Below, piece after piece: positions 42,995 through 53,097 of a stretch of 64,000 nt of DNA (position 1 is the first letter of the stretch; the number at the start of each line of letters is the position of its first letter). Below the pieces are notes generated by a model. It saw nothing but the letters and a program-made list of their open reading frames with translations, was not told the DNA's origin and made no database searches. Source of the DNA: Clostridiales bacterium (lineage in GTDB: Bacteria > Bacillota > Clostridia > Oscillospirales > Acutalibacteraceae); assembly GCA_012839345.1 (NCBI GenBank), contig DUNN01000036.1, positions 1 to 64,000 of the forward strand, read 5' to 3'. The translations under genes and the position numbers were made by a program.

Positions 42995-44478
42995 AACAGT
43001 CAAGAAAGCATTCGATTCGCAACCGCCTTTACATATTGTCGTTCGGCATTCTGATTCCTTTTGTGGTGATGGCGGTCTACCTTACGACAAGCCTGATTAA
43101 GCTGACCGATTCCTACGACCGGATTGTACGGAACATTACGGTGGCAAACAGCTATAACATTGAGTTTAAAAAAGATTACGACTACGTGCTGTACCGCATG
43201 ATCATTTCTTCGGTGAATGCAAAGGATGCCCAGCAGAAACTGGGGCTGCAGAACCCATACGTCATGCTGGACGGGGTTACGCAGCGCTACCGCTCTTTGC
43301 GGGGCAGCACTACGGGGCAGGAAAACGAACACCGCATTGAGTCTACCATCCGCATGCTGACCAATCTCAAAAAATACACACAGATTATCGACAGCAACAT
43401 ATCGAAGGGCGGAAAGTACAACGAAAACAGCCAGATGCTTGATCTTGATATTCGCAACGTGACGGAGCTCGTGCTGGAAAACACGCAGGAATACATTTAT
43501 TACGAAGCTACGGAAATGGAGAATGTGCGCACCGAGCTGCAGGCCAAGAAAGATCAAGCCGTTACCCTGACGTTTATCGTGTTTACGGCGGCTCTGATAT
43601 GGTCCGTGCTGCTGACCCGGAACATGGTGCAAAGCATTTCGATTCCACTAGGAAACCTGTGTGCCCTGACCAAACAGGTGGCCAACGGCAACTTTGAAAC
43701 GCGCGTAAGAACCGGAAGCGCCGATGAAATTCAGATTTTGAACGACAGCTTCAACAGCATGACCGAGCAGATCGGTGAATTGGTAGACAACATTCGCTTG
43801 GAACAGGTGAATCAGCGAAAAACCGAATTGAAGCTGTTGCAGGCGCAGATTAACCCGCATTTTCTTTACAATACGCTCGACACCATCGTATGGCTGGCGG
43901 AAGCGGGTGAAAAGGAGCAGGTGGTTTCTATGGTTACCAGCCTGTCGGACTTTTTCCGCACCACGCTCAGCCAGGGAAGAGATTATATTACGGTAAAAGA
44001 GGAAGAGCTTCATGTGCGCAGTTACCTGAAAATACAGAAGTTCCGCTACCAGGATATTCTGGATTATCGGGTTTGTTTTCAGGAAGAACTGTATCCTTAC
44101 ACCATTCTGAAGCTCACGCTGCAGCCGATTGTGGAAAACGCGCTGTACCATGGGATAAAGAACAAGCGCGGCAAGGGGGTCATCTGCGTTTCCGCGCGTA
44201 GGACGGACAAACAGGAGATGGAATTTACCGTTTCGGACGACGGTGTGGGCATGACACCCGCGGAACTGGACGATCTGCGGGAAAGAATCAGCGGCCGCAC
44301 AAAGGACGCAGCCGACAATATTCATGGGATTGGTTTGCTGAACGTGAACGAAAGGATTCGTCTGAACTACGGCCCACAGTATGGCCTCCAAGTGGAAAGT
44401 ACCTATGGGGTTGGCACCACGGTAACGGTTCGGATTCCGGCAAAGCGGTGCGGTGGGTTTGAGGCAGACAATCGTTGA
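42991..44478 (+). CDS. YesM-type sensor histidine kinase (module B)
   Basis: This 495-residue membrane kinase has a first helix (about 12-36), an extracellular segment of about 150 residues with no recognised fold, a second helix (about 188-208), a HAMP-like linker, the His_kinase motif QINPHFLYNT (His about 290) and a GHKL ATPase (QPIVENALYHG, DDGVGM, GIGLLNV). Start ATG 42991 follows AGGGAGAAA and overlaps the regulator gene. The sugar importer that follows is the likely target of the pair. Confidence 0.94.
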   Translation: MKQSRKHSIRNRLYILSFGILIPFVVMAVYLTTSLIKLTDSYDRIVRNITVANSYNIEFKKDYDYVLYRMIISSVNAKDAQQKLGLQNPYVMLDGVTQRYRSLRGSTTGQENEHRIESTIRMLTNLKKYTQIIDSNISKGGKYNENSQMLDLDIRNVTELVLENTQEYIYYEATEMENVRTELQAKKDQAVTLTFIVFTAALIWSVLLTRNMVQSISIPLGNLCALTKQVANGNFETRVRTGSADEIQILNDSFNSMTEQIGELVDNIRLEQVNQRKTELKLLQAQINPHFLYNTLDTIVWLAEAGEKEQVVSMVTSLSDFFRTTLSQGRDYITVKEEELHVRSYLKIQKFRYQDILDYRVCFQEELYPYTILKLTLQPIVENALYHGIKNKRGKGVICVSARRTDKQEMEFTVSDDGVGMTPAELDDLRERISGRTKDAADNIHGIGLLNVNERIRLNYGPQYGLQVESTYGVGTTVTVRIPAKRCGGFEADNR

Positions 44479-44505
44479 GTGGATTCCTGTTTTTTCAAAA
44501 ATCGG

Positions 44506-44553
44506 AAAAATGCGAACGAAAGGAGGAAAAAAACCAACTTCGTTCGCATTTTT
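44506..44553 (+). terminator. Terminator-like hairpin between kinase and binding-protein genes
   Basis: AAAAATGCGAACGAA (44506-44520) and TTCGTTCGCATTTTT (44539-44553) are perfect complements; the loop happens to contain AGGAGG. It separates the two-component genes from the importer genes. Confidence 0.8.
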
Positions 44554-44699
44554 GTTTCCCAAAAATCAAGACATCAAAAAAAGTTCAGAAAAAATATTAC
44601 AAAACAAATAAATTATTCTATGGGAATTTTGAATGTTTTGGTTTATTATCATAAAGGAATTGAAATCCAATACGGAACCTAAAAGGAGGAAGTTGTAGT

Positions 44700-45824
44700 A
44701 TGAAGAAATGGTTATCTGTTATCCTGGCATCGGTAATGGCGGTTTCTTTCACAGCCTGCGGCAACAGTTCGACGGCCACAAATGGCGCGGCGAACGGCGA
44801 TGCGTCTGCTGCGGTTTCCGCTGCGGCATCATCGGACACCGGCACCGCCAGCATGAAGACGGAAAGCGGCAAAACCATTACGGTCGGTTTTTCTCAGGTG
44901 GGCGCGGAGTCCGACTGGAGAACGGCGAACACCACTTCCATGAAGGACACATTCAGTACGGCCAACGGATTCAACCTAGTGTTTGACGATGCGCAGCAGA
45001 AGCAGGAAAACCAGATTACCGCAATTCGCAATTTCATTCAGCAAGAGGTTGACTACATCGTACTGGCGCCTGTTACTGAAACCGGCTGGGACACGGTGCT
45101 GAAAGAGGCTAAAGACGCCAATATCCCGGTCATTATTGTAGACCGTATGGTAAAGGTTTCGGACGAAAGCCTTTTCACCGCGTGGGTCGGTTCCAACTTT
45201 AAGCTGGAAGGCCAAAAGGCCGCCGCCTGGCTGAAGAATTTTGCAGATGCAAAGGGCCTGAAGGGTTCGGACCTGCACATTGTTGACATCCAGGGCACCA
45301 TCGGTGCATCTGCTCAGATTGGGCGTACGGAAGGTCTGGAGGAAGCCGCGAAGGAATACGGCTGGGATCTTTTGGCGAAGGAATCCGGCGAGTTTACTCA
45401 GGCCAAGGGCCAGGAAGTCATGGAGTCCTTCATCAAGCAGTACCCGAATCTCAATGTGGTTTACTGCGAAAACGATAACGAAGCATTCGGCGCCATTGAC
45501 GCATTAACTGCCGCTGGCAAGACGGTCGGTCCCGACATTAAGAACGGCCAGATTATGGTCCTGTCCTTCGACAGCACCAAGGCCGGACTGACCGACACAC
45601 TGAAGGGCAAAATTACGTTGAACACAGAATGCAACCCGCTTCATGGTCCCCGTGTAAAAAAGATTATTGATACGCTCGAGTCCGGCGGCACGGTAGACAA
45701 AAAAGCTTATGTTGACGAAGAAATGTTCAGTGCCGACACAACCGTTACCCAGGTTTCGGTTGGCGGCGAGAATTTCAACGTGACCAAATTGACACAGGAA
45801 GTTCTCGATAAGAGAGCATATTGA
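44700..45824 (+). CDS. Sugar-binding lipoprotein, YtfQ-like (module B)
   Basis: This 374-residue lipoprotein has a signal peptide and lipobox FTAC (about 17-20), then a two-lobed periplasmic-binding-protein type I domain (GFSQVGAESDWR near 65, IVLAPVTETGWD near 120, IVDRMV, and YCENDNEAFGAIDAL near 255). The sequence fits the YtfQ branch, which binds galactofuranose in E. coli and fructose-like sugars in others. ATG 44700 follows AAAAGGAGGA. A strong terminator follows, so much of the transcript may end here and give an excess of binding protein. Confidence 0.92.
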   Translation: MKKWLSVILASVMAVSFTACGNSSTATNGAANGDASAAVSAAASSDTGTASMKTESGKTITVGFSQVGAESDWRTANTTSMKDTFSTANGFNLVFDDAQQKQENQITAIRNFIQQEVDYIVLAPVTETGWDTVLKEAKDANIPVIIVDRMVKVSDESLFTAWVGSNFKLEGQKAAAWLKNFADAKGLKGSDLHIVDIQGTIGASAQIGRTEGLEEAAKEYGWDLLAKESGEFTQAKGQEVMESFIKQYPNLNVVYCENDNEAFGAIDALTAAGKTVGPDIKNGQIMVLSFDSTKAGLTDTLKGKITLNTECNPLHGPRVKKIIDTLESGGTVDKKAYVDEEMFSADTTVTQVSVGGENFNVTKLTQEVLDKRAY

Positions 45825-45900
45825 TCTGCTTGAGCATGGGAGGCGCCATCACCGCAGAGAAAAGCTGAAGAAAGTCCCACTGTTCCGGAGGAACGGAGTG

Positions 45901-45953
45901 AAAGAATGGCGTGATACGGGACGTTTGGAAACGGTATCACGCCATTCTTTTTT
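45901..45953 (+). terminator. Intra-operon terminator after the binding-protein gene
   Basis: AAAGAATGGCGTGATAC (45901-45917) and GTATCACGCCATTCTTT (45934-45950) form a perfect 17-base stem followed by TTT. It partly terminates before the ATPase gene. Confidence 0.92.
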
Positions 45954-46009
45954 ATCGGCGGGTGCGTTATATGTCGGAAGCAGACAACAAACAAAGGCAG
46001 GTGCAGAGA

Positions 46010-47548
46010 ATGAGTGACAGTTTGTTATTGTCCATGAGGGGAATTAGCAAGACTTTTCCGGGTGTGCGGGCTCTTTCGAATGTGGACTTTTCCCTGCGCA
46101 CGGGGGAAATTCACGCGCTGATGGGAGAAAACGGTGCAGGGAAATCGACGCTCATCAAAGTCTTGACAGGTGTTTATGAGTTGGAAAGTGGAGAAATCAG
46201 GATGGATGGCATCGACCATCCGATTGTCAATCGTTCTCCGCAGGAGGCGCAGGCCAACGGCATCAGCACGGTATATCAGGAGGTGAACCTCTGCCCGAAT
46301 CTTACGGTCGCAGAAAACCTGTTCATCGGTCGCCAACCAAAAAAATATGGCTTCATCGACTGGAAAACCATAAACCGAAAATCCGCAGAGATTCTGAAAA
46401 GCCTCGATATTAACGTGGAACCGGGAAAACTACTTGGGGAGTGCTCGCTGGCCATTCAGCAGATGATTGCCATTGCACGCGCCGTGGATATGCAGTGCCG
46501 TGTGCTGATATTGGATGAACCGACCTCATCGCTCGACGAGGAAGAGGTGGAAAAGCTGTTTGACCTGATGCGGAAGCTTCGGAGCGAAGGCGTCGGCATT
46601 ATTTTTGTTACCCATTTTCTGGACCAGGTTTATGAAGTGTGCGACCGCATTACCGTGCTGCGCAACGGCGAACTGGTGGGCGAATATCAAACGGAAAGTC
46701 TGCCGCGTGTGCAGCTTGTGGCGAAAATGCTCGGCAAGGAGTTCGACGACCTGGCCGAAATTAAGAGTGAGCGGAAAAATTCAGCAATCCCTGCGGAACC
46801 GGTGATCGAGGCGGAGGGGCTGACCCACGCGGGGACCATCAAGCCCTTTAACCTGACGATAAACAAAGGCGAAGTGATTGGCCTGACCGGTCTGCTCGGT
46901 TCCGGGCGTTCCGAACTGGTGCGTACCATTTACGGCGCCGACCGGCCCACCGGAGGAACACTGAAGGTAAATGGAAAAACAGTCAACATCACGAAGCCGC
47001 TGGACGCCATGAAAAACGGCATGGCGTATCTTCCGGAAGACCGGAAGAAGGACGGCGTCATCTCGGACCTTTCCGTGCGGGAAAACATCATTCTCGCCCT
47101 GCAGGCGAAGCGGGGAATGTTCCACCTGATGAGCCGGAAAGAAATGGACGAAGCGGCAGACCGGTTTATCGACCTGCTGGATATTAAAACGCCGGACCGA
47201 GAAAAACCGGTTGGCAGCCTTTCGGGCGGCAACCAACAGAAGGTCATCCTTGGACGTTGGCTGTTGACTAACCCGGACTACCTGATTCTGGACGAACCGA
47301 CCCGCGGCATCGACATCGGCACCAAGACGGAAATCCAAAAGCTGGTGCTGCAAATGGCGGATGAGGGCAAGGCCATCACTTTTATTTCTTCGGAAATTGA
47401 TGAGATGCTGCGCACTTGCTCGCATATCGCGGTGTTGCGCGACGGCAAAATGGTGGGCGAACTGACGGGCGAAGAGCTTACGCAGGCGCACATCATGCAG
47501 ACGATTGCCGGGAACCAGACCGGCGGGACAGGGGGAGCAGACGCATGA
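46010..47548 (+). CDS. Sugar ABC transporter ATP-binding protein, YtfR-like (module B)
   Basis: This 512-residue protein has two ABC domains. The first has Walker A GENGAGKS (about 38-45), a degenerate signature CSLAIQQM and Walker B LILDEPTSSLD; the second has a GLLGSGRS Walker A variant, the signature LSGGNQQK (about 405) and Walker B LILDEPTRGID. Such fused ATPases belong to ribose/galactose-type sugar importers. Start ATG 46010 follows AGGCAGGTG; ATG 45971 is an alternative. The permease gene overlaps its stop (ATGA, 47545-47548). Confidence 0.93.
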   Translation: MSDSLLLSMRGISKTFPGVRALSNVDFSLRTGEIHALMGENGAGKSTLIKVLTGVYELESGEIRMDGIDHPIVNRSPQEAQANGISTVYQEVNLCPNLTVAENLFIGRQPKKYGFIDWKTINRKSAEILKSLDINVEPGKLLGECSLAIQQMIAIARAVDMQCRVLILDEPTSSLDEEEVEKLFDLMRKLRSEGVGIIFVTHFLDQVYEVCDRITVLRNGELVGEYQTESLPRVQLVAKMLGKEFDDLAEIKSERKNSAIPAEPVIEAEGLTHAGTIKPFNLTINKGEVIGLTGLLGSGRSELVRTIYGADRPTGGTLKVNGKTVNITKPLDAMKNGMAYLPEDRKKDGVISDLSVRENIILALQAKRGMFHLMSRKEMDEAADRFIDLLDIKTPDREKPVGSLSGGNQQKVILGRWLLTNPDYLILDEPTRGIDIGTKTEIQKLVLQMADEGKAITFISSEIDEMLRTCSHIAVLRDGKMVGELTGEELTQAHIMQTIAGNQTGGTGGADA

Positions 47549-48603
47549 ACGCAAAAACAAAGTTTGACTGGGGAAAGCTGGTGCATTGGCGCTTTTTTAT
47601 GCCAATTGTATGTCTTTTTCTGGTTCTTCTTGTCAACGTTATTCAAACACCGGATTTCTTTGTAATATCCATTAACAATGGAGTACTGTACGGATATTTG
47701 ATCGATATTATCAACCGCGCTTCCGAGCTTGTTATCCTTGCGGTGGGCATGACGCTGGTAACGGCGGCTTCCGGTGGGCAGGACATCAGCGTAGGTGCGG
47801 TTATGGCGGTTGCGGCGGGCATTTGCTGTCAGATTCTTTCCGGCGGTGCGGTAAGCACGAACACGCTTATGGCTCCCATGGCGATTGCTATTCTTGCGGC
47901 ACTGGCAGCGTCCGTCCTTTGCGGCGCCTTTAACGGCTTTCTTGTTTCGGTGCTGGGCATTCAGCCCATGGTTGCCACACTGATTTTGTTTACAGCGGGC
48001 CGCGGCATCGCTCAGTTGGTGACCAAAGGGCAGATTACCTATGTGCGCGTCGATTCTTATCGGGTGATGGGCGGCTACATTGGCGCGTGCCCCGTGCCAA
48101 CTCCCGTCTTCTTTGCCATTGGAGTTGTCCTCGTGGTCAACCTGGTTTTAAATAAAACAGCGCTCGGTTTGTACATAGAAAGCGTAGGAGTCAATGGCTC
48201 GGCCTCGCGTTTGGTGGGCTTGAACAGCACCCACATTAAGTTTTTGACCTATGTGATTATGGGGCTGCTCTCCGGCGTGGCGGGGATAGTCGCTTCCAGC
48301 CGCATTTATTCGGCAGATGCAAACAATATTGGTCTGAACCTTGAAATGGACGCCATCCTTGCGGTGGCGCTGGGCGGCAACAACCTTGGCGGAGGCCGGT
48401 TTAACCTGATGGGCTCCGTAATTGGCGCTTACACCATTCAAGCGCTGACAACAACACTTTACGCGATGAAGGTTTCGGCCGATCAGCTCCCAGTTTACAA
48501 GGCGATTGTCGTCATCATTATTGTCGTCATTCAAAGTCCGGTTTTCCAGAAAAAATTCCGGAGCATGCGGCATGGAAAGGCGGTGACCGTCAATGCTGGA
48601 TAA
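47545..48603 (+). CDS. Sugar ABC transporter permease, YtfT-like (module B)
   Basis: This 352-residue protein has about nine to ten hydrophobic segments and the BPD_transp_2 features of ribose-type permeases: GGQDISVGAVMAVAAG (about 78) and AVALGGNNLGGGRFNLMGSV (about 270). It forms half of the importer channel with the next gene product. Translation is probably coupled through the 4-base overlap with the ATPase gene. Start ATG 47545. Confidence 0.92.
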   Translation: MNAKTKFDWGKLVHWRFFMPIVCLFLVLLVNVIQTPDFFVISINNGVLYGYLIDIINRASELVILAVGMTLVTAASGGQDISVGAVMAVAAGICCQILSGGAVSTNTLMAPMAIAILAALAASVLCGAFNGFLVSVLGIQPMVATLILFTAGRGIAQLVTKGQITYVRVDSYRVMGGYIGACPVPTPVFFAIGVVLVVNLVLNKTALGLYIESVGVNGSASRLVGLNSTHIKFLTYVIMGLLSGVAGIVASSRIYSADANNIGLNLEMDAILAVALGGNNLGGGRFNLMGSVIGAYTIQALTTTLYAMKVSADQLPVYKAIVVIIIVVIQSPVFQKKFRSMRHGKAVTVNAG

Positions 48604-49633
48604 GTTGACCCTTGTGAAAAAGAGCAAAAAGCCGGGCGCGGTTGCCTTTCTGCTCATGATTACGATTCTGCTTTTTGTTGTCATGTATTCCATTGGCATG
48701 ATTGTATTTGTCAACAAAGGCTTTGCCAAGCCGCAGATGTTTATGAATCTGTTCATTTCCAATGCGGGGCTGATTGTCATCAGCTGTGGGCTGACTATTG
48801 TGATGATCACCGGGGGAATTGATATATCCGTCGGTTCCGTGACGGCATTGGTGTGTATGGTGGCGGCAGACCTGATGGAACACAAAGGCATGAGCGTTTA
48901 CATGGCGCTGCTTTCCGCGCTGCTTATTGGGCTTGCTTTTGGCGTGGTGCAAGGATTTTTAATTTCATACCTTGACATTCAGCCGTTTATCGTTACGCTG
49001 GCGGGGCTGTTTTTTGGGCGCGGCATGACGGCTGTGGTCAGCACACAGATGATTGCAGTGAAAAACGCAGAGTTCCTGCAATGGGCCAACGCAAAAATCA
49101 ACCTGCCCATTGGGTACACCAAAAAGAACGGTACGTTTATTCCCTCATACATTTATCCCACGGTTGTGGTTGCACTCATTATTGTGATTCTCATCACTAT
49201 TATGCTGCAGCGCTGTAATTTTGGCCGAGAGCTGTACGCGATCGGCGGCAACCAGCAAAGCGCTCTTATGATGGGCCTGAATGTCCGCAGGGTGAAAATG
49301 AAGGCCTATGTTTTGGACGGACTGCTGGCCGGGCTCGGCGGATTCCTTTTCTGCCTGAACAGCTGCGCCGGGTTTGTAGAGCAGGCGAAAGGGTTGGAAA
49401 TGGACGCCATTTCTGCGGCGGTCATCGGCGGCACTCTGCTTTCCGGCGGCGTTGGAACCGTAGTGGGGACCCTGTTCGGTGTTCTCATCAAAGGTACGAT
49501 TGCAAGCCTGATTACCACACAGGGCACGCTTTCCAGCTGGTGGGTCAGAATCGTTCTCTCTGCGCTGCTCTGCTTCTTCATTGTTCTTCAGGCCATCATC
49601 GCCGGCGTGGGCGGGAAAAAGCTGAAAAAGTGA
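48593..49633 (+). CDS. Sugar ABC transporter permease, YjfF-like (module B)
   Basis: This 346-residue protein has about nine hydrophobic segments and the family motifs ITGGIDISVGSVTAL (about 66) and AAVIGGTLLSGGVGTVVGTL (about 280). It pairs with the YtfT-like permease; the two-permease arrangement matches YtfT/YjfF rather than the single RbsC of ribose systems. Its ATG (48593) lies inside the end of the preceding gene and follows AAAGGCGGTGA, so translation is coupled. Confidence 0.92.
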   Translation: MLDKLTLVKKSKKPGAVAFLLMITILLFVVMYSIGMIVFVNKGFAKPQMFMNLFISNAGLIVISCGLTIVMITGGIDISVGSVTALVCMVAADLMEHKGMSVYMALLSALLIGLAFGVVQGFLISYLDIQPFIVTLAGLFFGRGMTAVVSTQMIAVKNAEFLQWANAKINLPIGYTKKNGTFIPSYIYPTVVVALIIVILITIMLQRCNFGRELYAIGGNQQSALMMGLNVRRVKMKAYVLDGLLAGLGGFLFCLNSCAGFVEQAKGLEMDAISAAVIGGTLLSGGVGTVVGTLFGVLIKGTIASLITTQGTLSSWWVRIVLSALLCFFIVLQAIIAGVGGKKLKK

Positions 49634-49719
49634 TAGCCAACTTCTTACGATAATACGTTTCTCACCATGAGATGCCAAATCTTCCTGATTCCGGTTGAAT
49701 GGAACCGGTAAAAAGCAAC

Positions 49720-49768
49720 AGTCGCCGCCGCCCGTGTAAATGGGCGGCGGCGACTGCTTTTGCTTTTA
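49720..49768. terminator. Bidirectional terminator between module B and pflB
   Basis: AGTCGCCGCCGCCC (49720-49733) pairs perfectly with GGGCGGCGGCGACT (49742-49755), followed by GCTTTTGCTTTTATT; the other strand also has a T run. It separates the convergent importer and pflB genes. Confidence 0.92.
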
Positions 49769-49785
49769 TTCGAATGAATCCCTAA

Positions 49786-52032
49786 TTAAATCCTATCGTG
49801 GCAGGTTCTTGCAATAACGTCGAGCTGCTGTTCTCTTGTCAAATCAATGAATTTAACGGCATATCCCGAGACACGGATCGTAAAGTTCGCGTATTCCGGC
49901 TTTTCGGGGTGCTCCATAGCGTCCTTCAGCTTTTCTACGCCAAACACGTTCACGTTCAGGTGATGGGCGCCGCGGTCAAAATATCCATCCAGAACATGGA
50001 CCAGAGTTTCGGTCTGTTCTTCTTCCGTATGCCCAAGTGCACCCGGGTTGACGGTCTGCGTATTGGAAATACCGTCAAGCGCATACTCGTAAGGGAGTTT
50101 TGCAACTGAGTTCAGGGAAGCAAGAAGGCCGTTCTTTTCTGCGCCGTAGGATGGATTTGCGCCAGGTGCCAGCGGTGTCCAAGCTGGTCTGCCATCCGGA
50201 AGCGTACCGGTATTCTTACCGTAAACAACATTGGAGGTAATGGTAAGAATGGACGTGGTTGGTTCCGAATTGCGGTAGGTGTGGTATTTCCGAAGCTTCT
50301 TCATGAAGGTTTTCAGCAGCCACACGGCAATCTCATCCGCGCGGTCGTCGTCGTTTCCGTAACGCGGGAAATCACCCTCAATCTTAAAGTCCACAGCCAC
50401 GCCGTTTTCATTGCGCACAGGCGTTACCTTTGCGTACTTAATAGCGGATAGGGAGTCGACCACGTGGGAGAACCCGGCGATACCGGTCGCAAAGGTTCTT
50501 CTTACGTCGGTGTCAATCAGCGCCATTTCTGCTGCTTCATAGTAATACTTATCATGCATATACTGAATCAGGTTCAGAACGTTTACATAAAGTCCTGCCA
50601 ACCAGTCCATCATGACGTCGTATTTTGCCATGACATCGTCATAATCAAGCACATCAGAGGTAACGGGCTTGTAGGCGGGGCCAACCTGATCGCCGCTCTT
50701 TTCATCAATACCGCCGTTAATGGCATACAGCAGGCACTTGGCAAGATTTGCGCGAGCGCCGAAGAACTGCATTTCTTTACCGGTCTGTGTTGCGGACACG
50801 CAGCAGCAGATGCTGTAGTCGTCGCCCCAGATTGGACGCATTACGTCGTCGTTTTCGTACTGGATGGAACTTGTTTTCACGGAAATATAGGCCGCATACT
50901 TCTTATAGTTTTCCGGCAGTTTGGAGGAGTAAAGAACCGTAAGGTTCGGCTCCGGTGCAGGGCCCATGTTTTCCAGCGTATGCAGGAAACGGTAATCGTT
51001 CTTGGTTACCATGTGGCGGCCGTCCATGCCAAGGCCTGCGGTTTCCAGGGTAGCCCAAACCGGGTCGCCGGAGAACAGCTGGTTGTAAGACGGAATACGC
51101 GCGAACTTCACCATTCTGAGCTTTAATACCAGGTGGTCAATCAGTTCCTGCGCTTCCTTTTCGGTCAGCGTTCCTTCCTTCAAGTCACGGTCAATATAAA
51201 TGTCGAGGAAGGTGGACACACGGCCAACGCTCATAGCCGCGCCGTTCTGGCTTCGGATTGCTGCCAGATACCCAAAGTACAGCCACTGGACGGCTTCCTT
51301 TGCGTTGCTGGCAGGCTTGGAAATATCGAAGCCGTATCCTGCTGCCATTTCCTTCATTTGCTTCAATGCCCGAATTTGGTCCGAAAGCTCTTCTCGCTGG
51401 CGAATGATATCGTCCGTCATAATACCGGAGCCGCAGTAGGCAAGGTCTTCCTTCTTCTTTTCAATCAGGAAGTCGATGCCGTAAAGCGCGACACGGCGGT
51501 AATCGCCGACGATGCGTCCGCGTCCGTAGGTGTCCGGAAGGCCGGTGATGATCTTATTGTGACGTGCTTTCTTCATTTCCGGTGTATACGCGTCAAAAAC
51601 GGCCTGATTGTGCGTCTTGTGATATTCTGTAAAAATCTTGTGCAGTTCGGGGTCCGGGGTGTAGCCATAGGTGGTGCAGGCTTCCTCTGCCATCCGGATT
51701 CCACCGTAGGGCATGAACGCCCGCTTCAGGGGCTTGTCTGTCTGCAGTCCCACAACTTTTTCCAGGTCCCGGGTATCGCTGTCGATATAAGCAGGGCCAT
51801 AGGCGTTAATGCCGGAAACCACCTTGGTTTCCATGTCCAAAACACCGTTTTTGGCCCTTTCCTGCTTCTGCAGCTCCTGTACTTTTGCCCAGAGTTTGTT
51901 GGTCGCCTCGGTCGGGCCTTCCAAAAAGCTTTGGTCCCCGTCATATGGTGTATAGTTATTCTGGATGAAATCTCTCACATTGACATCATCCGTCCAATGT
52001 GAACCCTTGAAACTTCTCCATTCCTGCTTCAT
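49786..52032 (-). CDS. pflB: Pyruvate formate-lyase
   Basis: PflB splits pyruvate with CoA into acetyl-CoA and formate using a glycyl radical. The 748-residue length fits. The catalytic cysteines lie in [11 protein letters not shown] (Cys409-411 region) and the radical glycine is Gly723 in RVSGYAV near the C-terminus. FTIR and VNVFGVEKL precede it as in family members. The radical is installed by the activase encoded upstream. A perfect FNR site with a well-placed -10 lies in front of this gene, so it can be transcribed independently of pflA. ATG 52032 follows AGTAAGGAGTGG. Confidence 0.97.
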   Translation of the reverse strand: MKQEWRSFKGSHWTDDVNVRDFIQNNYTPYDGDQSFLEGPTEATNKLWAKVQELQKQERAKNGVLDMETKVVSGINAYGPAYIDSDTRDLEKVVGLQTDKPLKRAFMPYGGIRMAEEACTTYGYTPDPELHKIFTEYHKTHNQAVFDAYTPEMKKARHNKIITGLPDTYGRGRIVGDYRRVALYGIDFLIEKKKEDLAYCGSGIMTDDIIRQREELSDQIRALKQMKEMAAGYGFDISKPASNAKEAVQWLYFGYLAAIRSQNGAAMSVGRVSTFLDIYIDRDLKEGTLTEKEAQELIDHLVLKLRMVKFARIPSYNQLFSGDPVWATLETAGLGMDGRHMVTKNDYRFLHTLENMGPAPEPNLTVLYSSKLPENYKKYAAYISVKTSSIQYENDDVMRPIWGDDYSICCCVSATQTGKEMQFFGARANLAKCLLYAINGGIDEKSGDQVGPAYKPVTSDVLDYDDVMAKYDVMMDWLAGLYVNVLNLIQYMHDKYYYEAAEMALIDTDVRRTFATGIAGFSHVVDSLSAIKYAKVTPVRNENGVAVDFKIEGDFPRYGNDDDRADEIAVWLLKTFMKKLRKYHTYRNSEPTTSILTITSNVVYGKNTGTLPDGRPAWTPLAPGANPSYGAEKNGLLASLNSVAKLPYEYALDGISNTQTVNPGALGHTEEEQTETLVHVLDGYFDRGAHHLNVNVFGVEKLKDAMEHPEKPEYANFTIRVSGYAVKFIDLTREQQLDVIARTCHDRI

Positions 52033-52086
52033 AGTACCACTCCTTACTTGAGATGTTCTGCAGCTCTCTTCTGCGGTTGTGCCTTT

Positions 52087-52128
52087 ACTTTAACGTATTT
52101 CACATGCTAATTCCTTGATTGTAATCAA
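52087..52128 (-). promoter_or_regulatory. pflB promoter with FNR box
   Basis: TTGATTGTAATCAA (52115-52128) is a perfect TTGAT-N4-ATCAA palindrome. A minus-strand TAAAGT (52087-52092) begins 29.5 bases from its centre, which is the class II FNR geometry (site centred at -41.5). Confidence 0.82.
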
Positions 52129-52159
52129 TAAATCAGTTTTTTCCTGTCAACGGTTCCAT

Positions 52160-52906
52160 TCATTTACCGACGATATCGCTTTCACCACGAAGAATGCATT
52201 CGGCGTGTTTGACACGTTGTGCACTGGGGGATTCCACTCCCTTGAGGGAATAGGGAATGCCGAGTTCGTTCCATTTATATTCGCCCATGGCGTGGTAAGG
52301 CAGCACTTCGATCTTCTTTACATTTCGAAGCGTAGCGATGAAGTCCCGCGTTCTGTGCAGGTAACCATCATCGTCCGTAATCCCCGGAACCAGCACATGC
52401 CGAATCCAGATGGGCTTGTCAATATCGGACAGATAGCGGAACAGTTCCAAGATATTATCATTCGGCTGGCCCGTCAGCTTTTTATGCTCTTCGGGGTCAA
52501 TATGCTTAATGTCCATCAGAAGAAGGTCGGTGTACCGCATCAGCTCCTCAAATTTCGAGAAAAACGGTTCTTCTTTTGTGAAAGGCTGACCGGCTGTGTC
52601 GATGACGGTATTAATTCCAAGCGCTTTAGCCTTTTGAAACAGATCAAGAAGAAAGTCAATCTGCAAAAGGGGTTCCCCGCCGCTAACCGTAATGCCGCCT
52701 TCCTTACCCCAATAACTGCGGTATCTTTGCGCCTGCTCCAGCAGTTCGTCTGCCGTACGCAAATCGTTGGAATGTGGGTCCCATGTATCTACGTTGTGGC
52801 AGTAGCGGCAGCGCATTTTGCATCCCTTTAAAAAGATTAGGAATCGAATGCCCGGGCCGTCAACGGAACCGAAGGACTCTGTGGAATGGATTGCTCCTCG
52901 AATCAT
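52160..52906 (-). CDS. pflA: Pyruvate formate-lyase-activating enzyme
   Basis: This 248-residue radical SAM protein uses S-adenosylmethionine and a 4Fe-4S cluster to make the glycyl radical on PflB. The cluster motif is CKMRCRYC (Cys29, Cys33, Cys36) after GSVDGPGIRFLIF, and SGGEPLLQ is the SAM-binding GGE motif. ATG 52906 is chosen for spacing from AAAGGGGG; ATG 52912 is adjacent. The activase lies upstream of the lyase, the reverse of the usual pflB-pflA order. There are 127 bases between the two genes, room enough for the pflB promoter. Confidence 0.96.
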   Translation of the reverse strand: MIRGAIHSTESFGSVDGPGIRFLIFLKGCKMRCRYCHNVDTWDPHSNDLRTADELLEQAQRYRSYWGKEGGITVSGGEPLLQIDFLLDLFQKAKALGINTVIDTAGQPFTKEEPFFSKFEELMRYTDLLLMDIKHIDPEEHKKLTGQPNDNILELFRYLSDIDKPIWIRHVLVPGITDDDGYLHRTRDFIATLRNVKKIEVLPYHAMGEYKWNELGIPYSLKGVESPSAQRVKHAECILRGESDIVGK

Positions 52907-52931
52907 ATGCATCCCCCTTTCTTGTACGCTT

Positions 52932-52973
52932 ATCATACTCCCACTTTTGCTCTGTTTCTTTGATTATAATCAA
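52932..52973 (-). promoter_or_regulatory. pflA promoter with FNR box
   Basis: TTGATTATAATCAA (52960-52973) is a perfect FNR-type palindrome. A minus-strand TATGAT -10 (52932-52937) starts 29.5 bases from its centre, again class II spacing, giving a start near 52925. Confidence 0.88.
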
Positions 52974-53011
52974 GTTTTGAATCGGCGGACAGTAAAACAC
53001 CCGAAGATGCT

Positions 53012-53058
53012 CAAAAACAAAGGGCTTGCCGCCTGCGTTTTACAGGCGGCAAGCCCTT
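53012..53058 (-). terminator. Terminator of the FNR-like gene
   Basis: AAGGGCTTGCCGCCTG (53020-53035) pairs perfectly with CAGGCGGCAAGCCCTT (53043-53058); on the minus strand it is followed by TGTTTTTGA. Confidence 0.92.
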
Positions 53059-53097
53059 ACGACTGTTTTATTCGAATGGTCTGATTTGTTAGGCCGC

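Noticed and set aside
44521-44526. Shine-Dalgarno-like AGGAGG in a hairpin loop
   Set aside because: No start codon follows at usable distance, so it is more likely chance within the terminator loop.
51133-52002. Long plus-strand reading opposite pflB
   Set aside because: It is antisense to pflB, which has all catalytic motifs.
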